From: Thuidium tamariscinum
Taxonomy: Eukaryota; Streptophyta; Bryopsida; Hypnales; Thuidiaceae
Reading direction: 5' to 3'
Length of the DNA stretch: 64,000 nucleotides
Assembly: GCA_947034885.2 (NCBI GenBank)
Contig: OX344754.2
Coordinates: forward strand, 9,865,001-9,929,000
The notes beneath the pieces were generated by a model. The model was given only the letters and a program-made list of their open reading frames with translations. It was not told where the DNA came from and ran no database searches. A program made the position numbers and the translations under genes. Shown here piece by piece: positions 47,370 to 58,335 of the stretch. Within the stretch, counting starts at the first letter, position 1; each line of letters opens with the position of its first letter.

Positions 47370-47558
47370 CAGAGCAATGGTGGGGATGCTCTTATGCTAC
47401 TTCATTTTGCATGCCCTGTATGATTGTTTGGCCATACTTTCCGGCCAGTAATTCCTGGTCAACACCTCAATCAACACAACTGGATATAAAATTTCAGCAT
47501 GATTTGTGAACTGAACTTCCAGGCCAATTGTAAACTGAGTCAACTAAGTTACGTTAAC

Positions 47559-47760
47559 GTGGAAATCATGCATTTTGATATCGTGTGACATCATCTACTT
47601 TGAATAAGTTCAAAATATTCATTGGGTGTTAAAGTCCTGTAGAAGATCTTTTCTTTCCACCTCTAATATCGAGGATGAAAAATTGCACTTCTGTCCTACA
47701 AAGAAAGGTTCTTTGTCATTCAAAGGGCACCAAATGTTCGCAGCGACATTCAAAGATTAA
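47559..47760 (+). repeat. Dispersed 200-bp repeat, copy 1
   Basis: Starts GTGGAAATCATGCATTTTGA and matches 54495-54696 in the same orientation with moderate divergence, including CTAATATCGAGGATGAAAA. No inverted ends were found. It is either an unclassified dispersed repeat or a segmental duplicate. Confidence 0.75.
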
Positions 47761-48456
47761 GGAATCGTGAATGTCAATCAAGTCAAAATTAACAACCTAA
47801 TTTATTTTTTTAAACAAAAAAAACTCACCTGAGGATTCACTCCTTTGGTTCCTTGTATTTTTTCCTTATCAATGGAATTTGTCCATGTGTTTCAAAATTA
47901 AAAATAAATAAAAATTAACAGCAACAATTGGTTGGGGGATGAGTTGTTGGTAAAGGAGTCCATTGGTCCCCCAAGGACTAAGCAAGGAGGGGTACGATAA
48001 TATTTCTGAATAATTCGCTGACCAAATCAGAGGCCGAAGGAAGGACCCCCCGGCGGCCTGGGAAACAGCTCACTGGGAATCACTCAACATTCATGGACGG
48101 TAGAGAAGACATCAGCACATTCTTCATATACATGCGGATTCTCAAGTCTGCCATATTTTTATCCTTATTTTTATTTTAAAATTTAAAATTCAAATTTTTT
48201 TTGACACAAATGAAATGGGAGTCTGCCATCAATTTAAGTTTCTCATGTTTTTGTTCACCACTGTAAACTGTCAAAGGGTTTTGGGGGGACATTGGAATGA
48301 CTTGTCGTGTTGGGTCATCCATTCAAGGGCAGACAATTGACCTTGACCTCCCTCGTGGAAACAAGAATATGCATAAGTGAGAATACAGACAAATGCCAGC
48401 TACACTATAATAACATTTAGTGTTACCTATACTAATTGACTTTTGTTGAAAATGCC
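47761..48456. other. Intergenic stretch, nothing identified
   Basis: Mixed composition with a GC-richer patch near 48030-48070. No coding or structural feature could be supported. Confidence 0.45.
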
Positions 48457-48985
48457 TTAAGGTAAGAGGTCCTATAATGGACCATCTAAGGACTGAAACA
48501 GAATTTTAGGGAGGTAAAATTTTTAGAAATATTTTTCAGTAAATTTTTCTTGAAAGACAAGTAGAATTGACATTTAACCCAAGTCGTTTCATATTTTTCT
48601 GAGCTTTTTTGAATTAGTTATCAAATTTTGAAGTTGACAGGACATAGGGCTGTAACAATACATTCGGTAGCAGACTGTCACACTGCCTCCCAGCGAATGA
48701 AATGGTGTGGAATATTCCACACCATTCCATCTAGCACCAATGGTATTCCATGCCATTCAGTAACTAAAATTGCAACTCCAAGAAATGTCAGATGAAAATT
48801 AGGTGATGGGGACTTCACCAAGGGGAAGGCAGTGCTACTGAATGTTATGAAAATGGTGCCCTGGCTAAAATGTACACTGTCACTAAACTGCTGAAGGCTA
48901 TGAAAAAGCAACATGTACATGTACTATACATTTAAGATAGGGCACCATTTTAGAACCCGCTCCATTTAAGAGCCTTCTACCTTAA
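48457..48985. mobile_element. TTAAGGTAGGAGG-family MITE with nested fold-back element
   Basis: Ends TTAAGGTAAGAGGTCC and GAGCCTTCTACCTTAAG, with TTAA on both sides. The element core (GTCGTTTCATATTTTTCTGAGC) occupies 48530-48640. The fold-back family known from 2037 interrupts it at about 48655-48849. Without the insertion the length would be about 330 bp, matching the other copies. Confidence 0.75.
48655..48849. mobile_element. Fold-back MITE (CATAACATTCAGTAGCA family), nested copy
   Basis: The right end is TGCTACTGAATGTTATG, exactly the family terminus. The left end is worn (ACATTCGGTAGCA). It contains the internal palindrome GTGTGGAATATTCCACAC, the same motif class as GTGTGGCATATTCCACAC in the 2037 copy. 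Confidence 0.7.
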
Positions 48986-51900
48986 GTCATGACAATTCTA
49001 TGTGTTACGTAACATTGTTAACAAGCCTAATCAATTGATTTCTCTCCTTGGAGGAGAGATAATGCTTTCCTATATGTATAGGAGTCAACTAGATTTAATC
49101 AATAGGGAATCATTGGTTGGCTAGGAAGTTGCAAATTAGTGTCATCTTCTAAGTGGAAAGTTGTAGAGAGAGCTAGTCATTGGCTTAATGGAAAAATGTC
49201 ATATTTGGAGGGCTCTCACTTTTTGTAGAAGCAAAAGTACCCCCTACAATGTTATGTAAAGAAAATATATTTACCAATTATGTTTGTAGAGATCATCCTC
49301 TTTGAAAAGTAATGATACTTTGAAGAAATATTCATTAATACAAAAATTTAAGGTGCTTAGGACTCTTAAAATTTTCAAGTAACTTTCAAGGTGTTTTGGG
49401 TCCCAATTCTGTAAGTTATAAAGAGTTGAAGCTCAAAGGGTGATGACTCATTTTTAGGCAAAATCAATTATAGGATTGTCTAGAAAGTAAATCCTTATTA
49501 TCTCTACAAAGTTTGGTTTCAATCCAATTCATGGATTAGAAGATTATAATAGAAAAGTGAAGGTTACTTTGACGAAATCCATATTTGGGCCTAACTAAAA
49601 TTGTGCTTTGACAATTTCTTTTTGACACAACTTTTTAGAAAGTTGGTAACCTATGCCCATTTTCAAGGTAGCCAAGGTCTACATGTATTGAAACAAGCCT
49701 TATATTTTTAAGACCAAGATTGAGTGAAAATATGGTTTTGCAATAGTAACTGTTTCATTGTTAAATTTCAAGCTAGAAAACATGATATAAATAAAAGATT
49801 TGTGACAAATTTGAAGCCAAAATTCAAGATTCAACATGATAGAGTGAAAGAATACAAGAAAAGATACACAATAGGAATAAAAATTAAAAAATAGCTCAAA
49901 ATCATGTGTTAAATGCGTATTTTAATAGTTGTTAATAGATACAAATCAATAAGAGGTAAAAAAAAACATGCCTCGACATCTTTGGCCAAAGTACTCTATC
50001 TGATGATTCTTTGATACTTTACCTTTAGACCACCAATACTTTGTAAATTTTTGTAAATTCAATAGTGAGTCTTATTTTAACCCCTAAAAGACCGCATGAC
50101 CATTGAATATATGAAAAAAATCTCGGGTAGGTTCCTGCAAAGTCATTTTGGTTAAATGTTCTTGAAATTTGGACACAATGTATAAACATATCTCCCCTCC
50201 ATAAAAATCTATTTTTTTCAATTGGATGCCCAGATCTAAAGTTATGCTACCGTAGACTTTCAAACAGCTTAGGCAACTTTGGACAACTCTTGCAAACTCC
50301 TTCATTACTTCTAAAATTTAGCAAGTATGTAATTTACATGATGTTAGATGCAAATGTAAAAACAAAACAAAACATGTATAGTGTAAGTATCTCATTCTAG
50401 AAGGAGTCAAAGGTTGTGGGCCCTATTGGGCAAGGTCAAAAAAAAATTCTTCTAACTTTGAACATCATAATCTCTTAATCCATGCAATCACAATTTCAGA
50501 AATTTTTCCAACACAATATTATAGTAGGCTAGTTCAAATTTGTACAATTGAATCTTGTACAAACACTTTTTCTTTCTTTCTTTTCATTGCCCTAGAAAGT
50601 GACAATTTTTCACAATTTGTGTGAAATGTGCCTCATTCCTTTAGGAAATAAATCTTATTACACCACATCATAGCTAATTTTATCCTCTTGCGAATGAATC
50701 CAAAAATAAGTGTCTTTTCATATTTATTAGTCTAGAAATGGTCATTCTAAAAATGAATTGATGATATTATTATCATCTATTGAATAACATTTGCTAACTT
50801 TGATTAATTAATTAGTGAAAAATGTTGAACTTGATGACTAGGTAAGATAGTATAGGTAACAATAAATATCATTATTAGTATTTGAATATTCAAAGAATAA
50901 GTTAATAATATTACCAAAACAATCATTTTTTTATTGTAGGATAAGTAGGTAATAGATTATAATCTAGGCATTAAAAGCAAAATGTTTTACAATTCACTTT
51001 CAATGAAGGTGAGCCTTCAAAGGACAAGACTTGATAATAGAGGTAGTTGCACAAAAAAATGATATAATTATTGCCTGAAAATTTAATGTGCATTTTTTTT
51101 AATGAATTTCTAATGTTATTCCCTTGAATTGAGTGACCTCAAGGCTTGAGTTCTCTCCAAGAACACTTAGCAATACGAGATTAGAATTTGAATAGCACAT
51201 GTTAGTTAAATGTTGAATATAAAAATTTGGTGTTTATATTTTTAATCAGATTTTGATGTTAGAAATAGATTTTCAACTAAAAATAGACATTCAATAAGAT
51301 TTTATTTAAGTTCAAAGTTTTGTCAACATTGAAATATGTTACGGTACCTAAAGTATTTAGGAGTTGATTTATTATTTTTTACTACAATCTTTTCAATATT
51401 GGTGGTGACATTTTTCAATTATTTGTTTGAATTTTTAATAATTTTATATTTTGGGTCAATCTATACCACCTCTCATTAGTGATAAAATTTTTAAAATAGT
51501 AACAAAGTATTTACTATTAAAAAATATTCAATTGTTCATCATTATATTTGTTTATCTTGGGTTGTGGGAAACACAAATGTTTTAACTATGAAAGGACATT
51601 GAGGTTCCAAAGTAGCCAATGGATGACATTCAAGAGCACTATAGAAATGAGAAATGTACTTACATTGAGTGCCAAAACTAAGTACATTTTTCATTTGTAC
51701 TTAGTTTGTTTTCATTCAAACAATTACACCATGAATGTTTTCATTCAAACAATTATCATGAGCATCAATGGACAAAGTTCAAAAGCATAGACACAAAAGT
51801 TGTAGTGTTGCAACATACTCTACATTATTGTGTAAGTTTGAAATAAAAAGAAATTAATTGTGATTTGAAAGAAAACTATTTCTAAAGCTATCCGTGCATA

Positions 51901-53518
51901 AAACTTGTTTTTGTTTAATATAATTTGGAATTACTTTATCTTTTTGTCAATTTTTTTCTTAGAACTCTCCAAGAAGATTTTTTTCCTTGGCATGATGGTA
52001 TATATCATTTCAAATTGTTGTATACAAAAATTGAAGGAAGTGTGCATTACTTAATAGAATTAAAAATATTAACAATTTGACAAACATGCAAATGATGTTG
52101 GTTCTCACAATATGTGATTTAAAAAAATTTAGAGTATAGGATAGCATTAGCCATTGTAGATATAGTATAGGTTGCAACATGGGCCATTGTTTTGTACAAA
52201 GATTAGAGTTCATGATGCACGTAATTTATTAAACAAATCTATAAAACTTTTAACTATCACCACTTTTATATTTGATTCTTGCTCTTGCTTCCCCCCATGA
52301 TAATTTACAAGTACGCAATATATAGGATTAGAGATTATAAGTCAAGACAAGAACCATGAGTTTAGAGCTTATCTCAAGATGAAGTAGTGGATGACAATGC
52401 ATTTATTGTTGGGACTTGCAACTTAAATCTTAACTTTCAAGTTTAGACCAAGTCCAAAATACTTTATGATTAACTCAACTACTTCATTCTAAATACTAGA
52501 TTCTCCATTATCTTATTCTAAAATGTAGATATTAGCCATTTGAAGTGAGTACCTCCACAAAGTACAAACAATGAAAAAAGAGTTGTTACTACAATATAAT
52601 AAAACAAAAGTTAAAGTATTTTTCTAATTTTAAATACTTTGAAATTTAATATATTTTCTATCTTAAATTGGAACACCTCAAAACAAAGTCCATGCACCCC
52701 TCATTGCTAAGGGATTTCTAACTATACCAAAAATGTAATTATGATATATATGACTCTATAGATTTCATTGTAACAAACAAAACAAAACAAATAATTTTTA
52801 GTGAAGGTAGGGACTAATAACTTAATAACTCAAAAACATGTTTAGAGTATTTAACATCTTAATAATTTTTCTAGTATTGACTATTCCCTCACCCCCCCTA
52901 TGCAACCTATGCCTTGACTATCTAATAATCAAATGATTGGAAAATTTGCTAAAAATAAATTTAATCCTCAAAGGACATTGCATGCCTTAGTGATCCAGTG
53001 GATGACTTCATTATTGACTATAGAAAACAAAGAATGCACCTATTGGTTCAATAATCAGAGTATTTTGGTAACTACCATGGTTGCAAGGGTCATATCCTTC
53101 TAAAGTTAAGGTAGACTAGTCCATTACCAGTTGCTTCCTAATTCCATCACCCTATTTTGAGCCCCAATTTCATCTAGTCCATCATGCAAATCCCTTCATT
53201 TTTTTTGGCAATTACAGTACATTAATGTCAAAAGGGATAATGTGTCAATCTTTCATTAGCAAATACTTGAGTGCCAATGATTATATGGGAGAGTAGTAAT
53301 AGGTTGTTTATAAGATGTTTATCACTCGACTCTATGTTTGGTTATTGAAGTAGGTTGTTTGGGCAGACTACTTCAAAAATTCATAGAAATTACAATTCTG
53401 ATCAAAAAATTAAAATTCCACTTGGGTTTGATTCGTGAAACAAGCACACACTTCTAAAAAATATATACCCTTCTAAGAATTGGCCCTGCTCAAGATAGTT
53501 AGATTGCAAATCAAGGTG
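48986..53518. other. AT-rich desert, no gene identified
   Basis: About 4.5 kb of AT-rich sequence. One TTAACCCCTAAAAG end is at 50077 with no matching partner, and there is a short duplication of TTTTCATTCAAACAATTA at 51708 and 51748. No recognisable open frame or RNA gene. Confidence 0.5.
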
Positions 53519-53808
53519 GTAAGGTAGGAGATCTTTAAATGGAACATGCATTAAAATAGAATACGTCTTTAAATGTACACAATTTGTACATTTTAGGGGG
53601 TGCTCCATTTCAAAGCCCTATACCGCTTCAACTTAAAATTTTTATAACTAATTCCACAAAGCTCAAAAAAATATGAAACAACTTGGGTTAGATGTCAATT
53701 CTACTTGTCTTTCAAGGAAAATCTACTGAAAAATATTTCTAAAAGTTTGACCTCCCTGAAATTCAATTTCAGCCCTTAGAGGGTCCATTATAGGACCTCT
53801 TACCTTAA
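53519..53808. mobile_element. TTAAGGTAGGAGG-family MITE, 290-bp copy
   Basis: Ends GTAAGGTAGGAGATC and GACCTCTTACCTTAA, with the family core at 53635-53710 (TAACTAATTCCACAAAGCTC, ATATGAAACAACTTGGGTTA). The left TTAA is changed to GTAA. Confidence 0.8.
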
Positions 53809-54494
53809 TGAAGCTTGTCTACCTTCACCCCAAAATGTCAGGTTGGTGATCATCAAACAGTTGTGCAAGACCTCTCCTTTTCAGACAAAAGTCCAAGGAT
53901 GAACATCTCCACTTTTTGTCCTACTACGTACCATAGAAGGATTCTCTCTCATCCATAGAACACTTTGTGCCCGCCCTGTTGTCATTCTAGTCTAGGATTC
54001 CAAACAAAAGTATGACAAATAAATCACTCCTGACCATTGGATTGTGAAGAACTGCTTGAGAATTGTGCTCATGAGTTCAATCATCTGAGTGCCCAGCTTG
54101 GTTGCTGCTGCATATGCCTCCACTGATGATTTACAGACAGTGGTGTGATAAGTCACCTCAATATTTTATGCAAACAATGGGATTCCTTGCACGCATTCAC
54201 CAGAGTTAAACTCATTGTTTGGGAATAGCCAGAGGCCTAAGTTTCAGTAACTTAGACTTCGAGCCAAAATAAACCCAAATCCTAAGTTACCCCCTTGACC
54301 ATGGATGACTTCAAAATCAAAACACTCTGGGATCATGAGGAATTCATTTGGAAAGTTGTGCACACAAGCAAGTGAATGATCAAGAGTGACTAAAATCAGC
54401 TTGAAAGTTGGAATTTCCTCCTTGGATTTGCACCTAAAAGAAACGATAGAAACCTAATTATTAAATTAACCCTTGAACAACGGACTCGTGGGGT
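53809..54494. other. Intergenic stretch, nothing identified
   Basis: No open frame or repeat boundary could be supported. A slightly higher GC content than neighbouring deserts is the only remark. Confidence 0.4.
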
Positions 54495-54696
54495 GTGGAA
54501 ATCATGCATTTTGATACCGTGTGACATCGTCTACTTTGAAATAGCCCAAAATATTCATTGGGAGTCAAAGTACTATAGACGATCTTCCCTTTCCACCCCT
54601 AATATCGAGGATGAAAAGTTGCAATTCTGTCCTATAAGGAAAGATTCTTTGTCATTCAAAGGACGCCACGTATCCGTAGCGGTGTCAAAAGGTTAA
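54495..54696 (+). repeat. Dispersed 200-bp repeat, copy 2
   Basis: Same orientation as 47559-47760. The open frame of 67 codons that spans it is interrupted in the other copy, so it is not treated as a gene. Confidence 0.75.
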
Positions 54697-54881
54697 ATAC
54701 ATCATGTTTTCATCCCAAATATTTTCATCTTGTTTTTCATTCAGTCCATATTCTCCTAAGTTCAATTTCACGAGTACATTGTATCAGGTCTGTGCTAGGA
54801 TTGTTTAAAACAAGCTTGAAAGTTTAGTCCATGAAACCCTAACTTAATTGAAAGGAGCACGACTGTGGACAGAGGAATCAA

Positions 54882-55211
54882 TAAGGGAGGAGGCTTGAAA
54901 ACCGCTCAGGCTCCAAAACCGCTCACCTTCTGAAATGTACATTTGTGGTACATGATGCTTTTTGATCTTTACAGTAATGTACAAACAGTTAACATTTGAG
55001 GGGGTGGGCGGTTTTGGAGCCCTATGCCATATTGACTTCAGAAATTCATAACTAACTCTACAGAGCTCCAAAAAATATGAAACGACTTGGGTTAGATGCC
55101 TATTCAAGCTGTCTTTCAAGAAAAATTCACTGGAAAATACTTCAAAATGTTTGACCTGCCCAAAATTCTGTTCCAGCCCTTAGATGGTCGGTTTATGGAC
55201 CTCCTCCCTTA
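54882..55211 (-). mobile_element. TAAGGGAGGAGG-ended MITE, young copy 2
   Basis: Ends TAAGGGAGGAGGCTTG and GGACCTCCTCCCTTA. Near-identical in inverse orientation to 18916-19246, differing by scattered substitutions, which implies recent movement of this subfamily. Confidence 0.85.
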
Positions 55212-55422
55212 GGACCCCGGCCTGTCCTAACTACCCTGATTGTTGTTTTTGTCGTCAATGATGTCAGGTATTGCATGTCTTTCTGGAGGACCTCGTCTGG
55301 GTGGGAATAAAGTGCCACAATGCCAAGTCCACCAGCTTCAAGTCAGTCAGGAGAATTGGCCCTGTTGCTCGGACCCTCCAAGTCATTTTGGGCTTGGAAA
55401 TTTGATCTCTCACACCTCTGCA

Positions 55423-55610
55423 CATAACATTCAGTAGCATGTTGTGGCTCTGCCTTCTCTCTACTCTCTACACTGAAGATGAAGCCTGTCCATCCTCCAC
55501 ATGTTCACTTACTTCAATAGTTACTGATGAAACACTATTGAGGTGTCGAATATTCAACCCCCTCTAGTGTTGAGAGAAGGCAGAGCCAACCAATGCTACT
55601 AAATGTTATG
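55423..55610. mobile_element. Fold-back MITE (CATAACATTCAGTAGCA family), copy 3
   Basis: Ends CATAACATTCAGTAGCA and TGCTACTAAATGTTATG. The arms continue as GGCTCTGCCTTCTCTC / GAGAGAAGGCAGAGCC. CA flanks both ends and may be the target duplication. The loop differs from the 2037 copy, so only the ends are shared. Confidence 0.8.
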
Positions 55611-56136
55611 CAAGCTAATGTTGGGCCTCTGATTGCAGGGAAATAAAAAATTTCAGGGTTTTCCCAAAGTGCTGAGAGAGAGGTAAGTTCATCCTGGCCT
55701 TCAAGTCTGGGAGGTACTTATCGCCACGGGTAATCCCCGGTGGGGGCATCCACAACTAACTCCCATTCATCAGTCAGTTTGTTGTCACATTCATCCACAA
55801 TGAGAAACTCAACTACTAACCCCCTTTCCTGAAAAGGATATGCCCCACTGACATGAAAGCATCAACAACCCCCTCACGTACATTTCAACTCGAAAGCACA
55901 CCATACGTGTAGGTCAGTTTTGGCAGGTTCAGGCCAAAATATTTTGTTTTCTGCAATTCGACAATTTGGCAGACACAGAGGAGCTTTTTTTAAATCAAGT
56001 TTTCCCAAGTAATTTAAAAAACTGACCTACACGGATGGTAGCATATACAGTCTAGAATATGATATGACTTGATCAACAGATCTATACTTTAAGACAGGTA
56101 ATTTGCTTTGTTTGTTTGTTTTGTTTGTCACCACTA

Positions 56137-56290
56137 GAAGAAAGTTAGAAGCGTTCAACGTGACTTCAACACAATCTAGATGATGTTTTGTGTTGCCTGC
56201 AACGCAAATTTGTAAATTTTGTGTTGCAGTCAATGCAAAACATCATCTAGATTGTGTTGAAGTCACGTTGAATGCTTCTAACTTTCTTCG
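56137..56290. mobile_element. Near-perfect hairpin element (about 150 bp)
   Basis: The left arm GAAGAAAGTTAGAAGC followed by TTCAACGTGACTTCAACACA and AATCTAGATGATGTTTTG is repeated inverted on the right with hardly a change, leaving a short loop near 56200-56220. It interrupts a copy of the 43.1-kb tandem unit between TTTGTTTGT and CGTTGAGATCTCCC. The arm length and identity would give a long double-stranded RNA if transcribed. Confidence 0.85.
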
Positions 56291-56479
56291 CATGCACGTT
56301 GAGATCTCCCGACTTATATGTCCCCTAGTTGTGTCCTTCGTACCATCGGAAAGCTCTTGACGAGGAGGGGTGTGTAGGCTTTGTTTTGTGACGTTCAAAC
56401 CTATGATGTGAAAGTTATTGAATTTCAAAGTATGTATGAATCTCAAAAATTAGAAAATTACTTTCACTATAGTTCTGAC

Positions 56480-56611
56480 CAGTGATCCCAAAACTGGCTA
56501 AATTTCGCTCAATTACTACATAATTTCTTCATGTCCTCAGTGTAAATTCAAAAAAAATCTTCCAAAAATGAACATTTGGCTAAAAACCCTGAACCTATTA
56601 TGAGATCACTG
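56480..56611. mobile_element. hAT-type MITE, copy 1, with 8-bp target duplication
   Basis: The element begins CAGTGATCCCAAAACTGG and ends TGAGATCACTG. It is flanked on both sides by the 8-base direct repeat GTTCTGAC (56472-56479 and 56612-56619). An 8-bp duplication and CAGTG-type termini are the known signature of the hAT superfamily. Length 132 bp, no coding capacity. Confidence 0.9.
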
Positions 56612-56619
56612 GTTCTGAC

Positions 56620-57840
56620 TGTGGCATCGGCACGAGGCACACTAGTTTGTGCTATTGAAGCTCCATCCGCTTACCAGATGCAAATCAATCAACCAGGTGG
56701 AAGAAGCCAATTCAATTGGTCCTCCTTGTTAAGAAATTCTTAAATTAGTTCAAAGTGCTGCTAATAAGTTACACATTATTAGCCCTTCAATGCACGAGTT
56801 CAACTAAAAGCAGGACCAATTCCAGTCTGCCTCCCTCCCTCCCTTCCCCCTCCACTCCTCCCCTTTTGGAACCCAGCTGTCAGTTATTTCCAGTTGGGAT
56901 CCACCCAAAGCACCACCTGGCCAGCATTATTTTGGCATGAGGCAGGCGACCGTTATTATTCACAGCCTGCCTGCGGAAGTCTTATCTCCTTGAGTCCTTG
57001 CGGCATGATCAACAACGAGGAAAATTTGAATATTACTTGTACTTCTAATACAGACAGACAGAACAGATCCTGGGGAGAGTACCAGCTTCCCCTTTTACTT
57101 TTTCTTTTCTAAGCTTAGTTTTTGAGAAAGGGACAAGATGTTGATCACTTAGAATTTGGGAAAGCATTTGTTTTTCTACTTCCATCTATTGGACCGAAAA
57201 ATCACTTTTGGATCACATTCATGCTCCTTGTCATCCAAATTTGGCAATTCCATCCTTACTTTGAAGAGACCTAAAATTTTTTTGCGAAGAAGAGGTTTCT
57301 TTAACTTGGTGAAATGTGTAAGACATTTGTTTTAAAATGGTGCAAAAGGGCTGGTGAGACCAGCGTGCCTCTCTCTGACTGGTCCCTGATGTCCTACAAA
57401 TGAGCTGGCAACATGGGGCTATCCTGGCAAAGCTCCCAATTTGCTTCAATGTTCGTGGCTCCCTTCAAATATTGACCTTCAGTGGTAGGACTTTACTATT
57501 CATCTACATTTCCAAAAGAAAATGTTGTTGCCCTTCTTGTTGGGTCGCATCTATAGTAGTGTGACAAGCTGATTGAAGAGTCCGTTTTGCCCTCTATTTT
57601 TATCCTTGAGGAAAATGCAAAAAACGTTTTATTTGTTGTACAAGATGAAATTTGCAAATTTTGAATTCATATTTGCAATAAGAGGCCCCCGTTCATCTGC
57701 AAAGGGTATCAACTTCCGAATTAACACGACACTAAATAGGGGTTTTTTGTTTTTTACTTTCACTCGTGGCTGGGGCTCCACAATTGGCTCATCGCACTAC
57801 TTTCGACACAACCTTCCTGCTGCATGCATGCCACATCTGA
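56620..57840. other. Intergenic stretch, nothing identified
   Basis: Mixed composition, including a pyrimidine-rich run near 56830-56870. Open frames of 61-72 codons on both strands have no recognised content. Confidence 0.4.
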
Positions 57841-57983
57841 GGGGTGTTTCACATTACGGCTGTCCAAGTCGAGAGGCCGTCGATTCCACCAATCAGATTT
57901 AAGAAACCATGATTTTCACTGATTCGATTTGAGAAAACCATGGCCTCTCGACTTGGACAGCCGTAGTGTGAAATGTCCCTCAG
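57841..57983. repeat. Inverted repeat hairpin around GGCTGTCCAAGTCGAGAGGC
   Basis: TTCACATTACGGCTGTCC and AAGTCGAGAGGCC on the left are mirrored by GGCCTCTCGACTT and GGACAGCCGTAGTGTGAAA on the right. The inner part (AAACCATGATTTTCACTGAT) is also partly symmetric. It behaves as a 140-bp hairpin. Whether it is a MITE or a small-RNA precursor is not decided by the sequence. Confidence 0.75.
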
Positions 57984-58196
57984 TTCCCACCACACGCCCT
58001 TCCCCAAATCTCGGGTGTATCGTGCTGCGGATTGCAAGTTTTATCCACAAGGCATGCCAATTGTCATATCGTTGATGTTGGGGGCAGCGACGTTGATGCA
58101 GCACACTTACCAACTGAATCCAGGATTGCATTAACCGTAATGTAACAGGCAGACAGACAGACCAAGATAAGGCAAAGATAGTGAAACCGTTCCAGG

Positions 58197-58327
58197 CAGT
58201 GATCTCAGAACAGATTCAGGGTTTTTAGCCAAATGTTCATTTTGGGAAGATTTTTAAAAATTTATACAAAGGGCATGAACAGATTAAGTAGAAAATGAGC
58301 GAAATTTGGCCAGTTTTGAGATCACTT
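58197..58327 (-). mobile_element. hAT-type MITE, copy 2, with 8-bp target duplication
   Basis: Inverse orientation to 56480-56611. Flanked by GTTCCAGG (58189-58196) and ATTCCAGG (58328-58335), an 8-base duplication with one mismatch. The element starts CAGTGATCTCAGAAC and its last bases are GATCACTT, a single change from the expected terminus. Confidence 0.9.
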
Positions 58328-58335
58328 ATTCCAGG

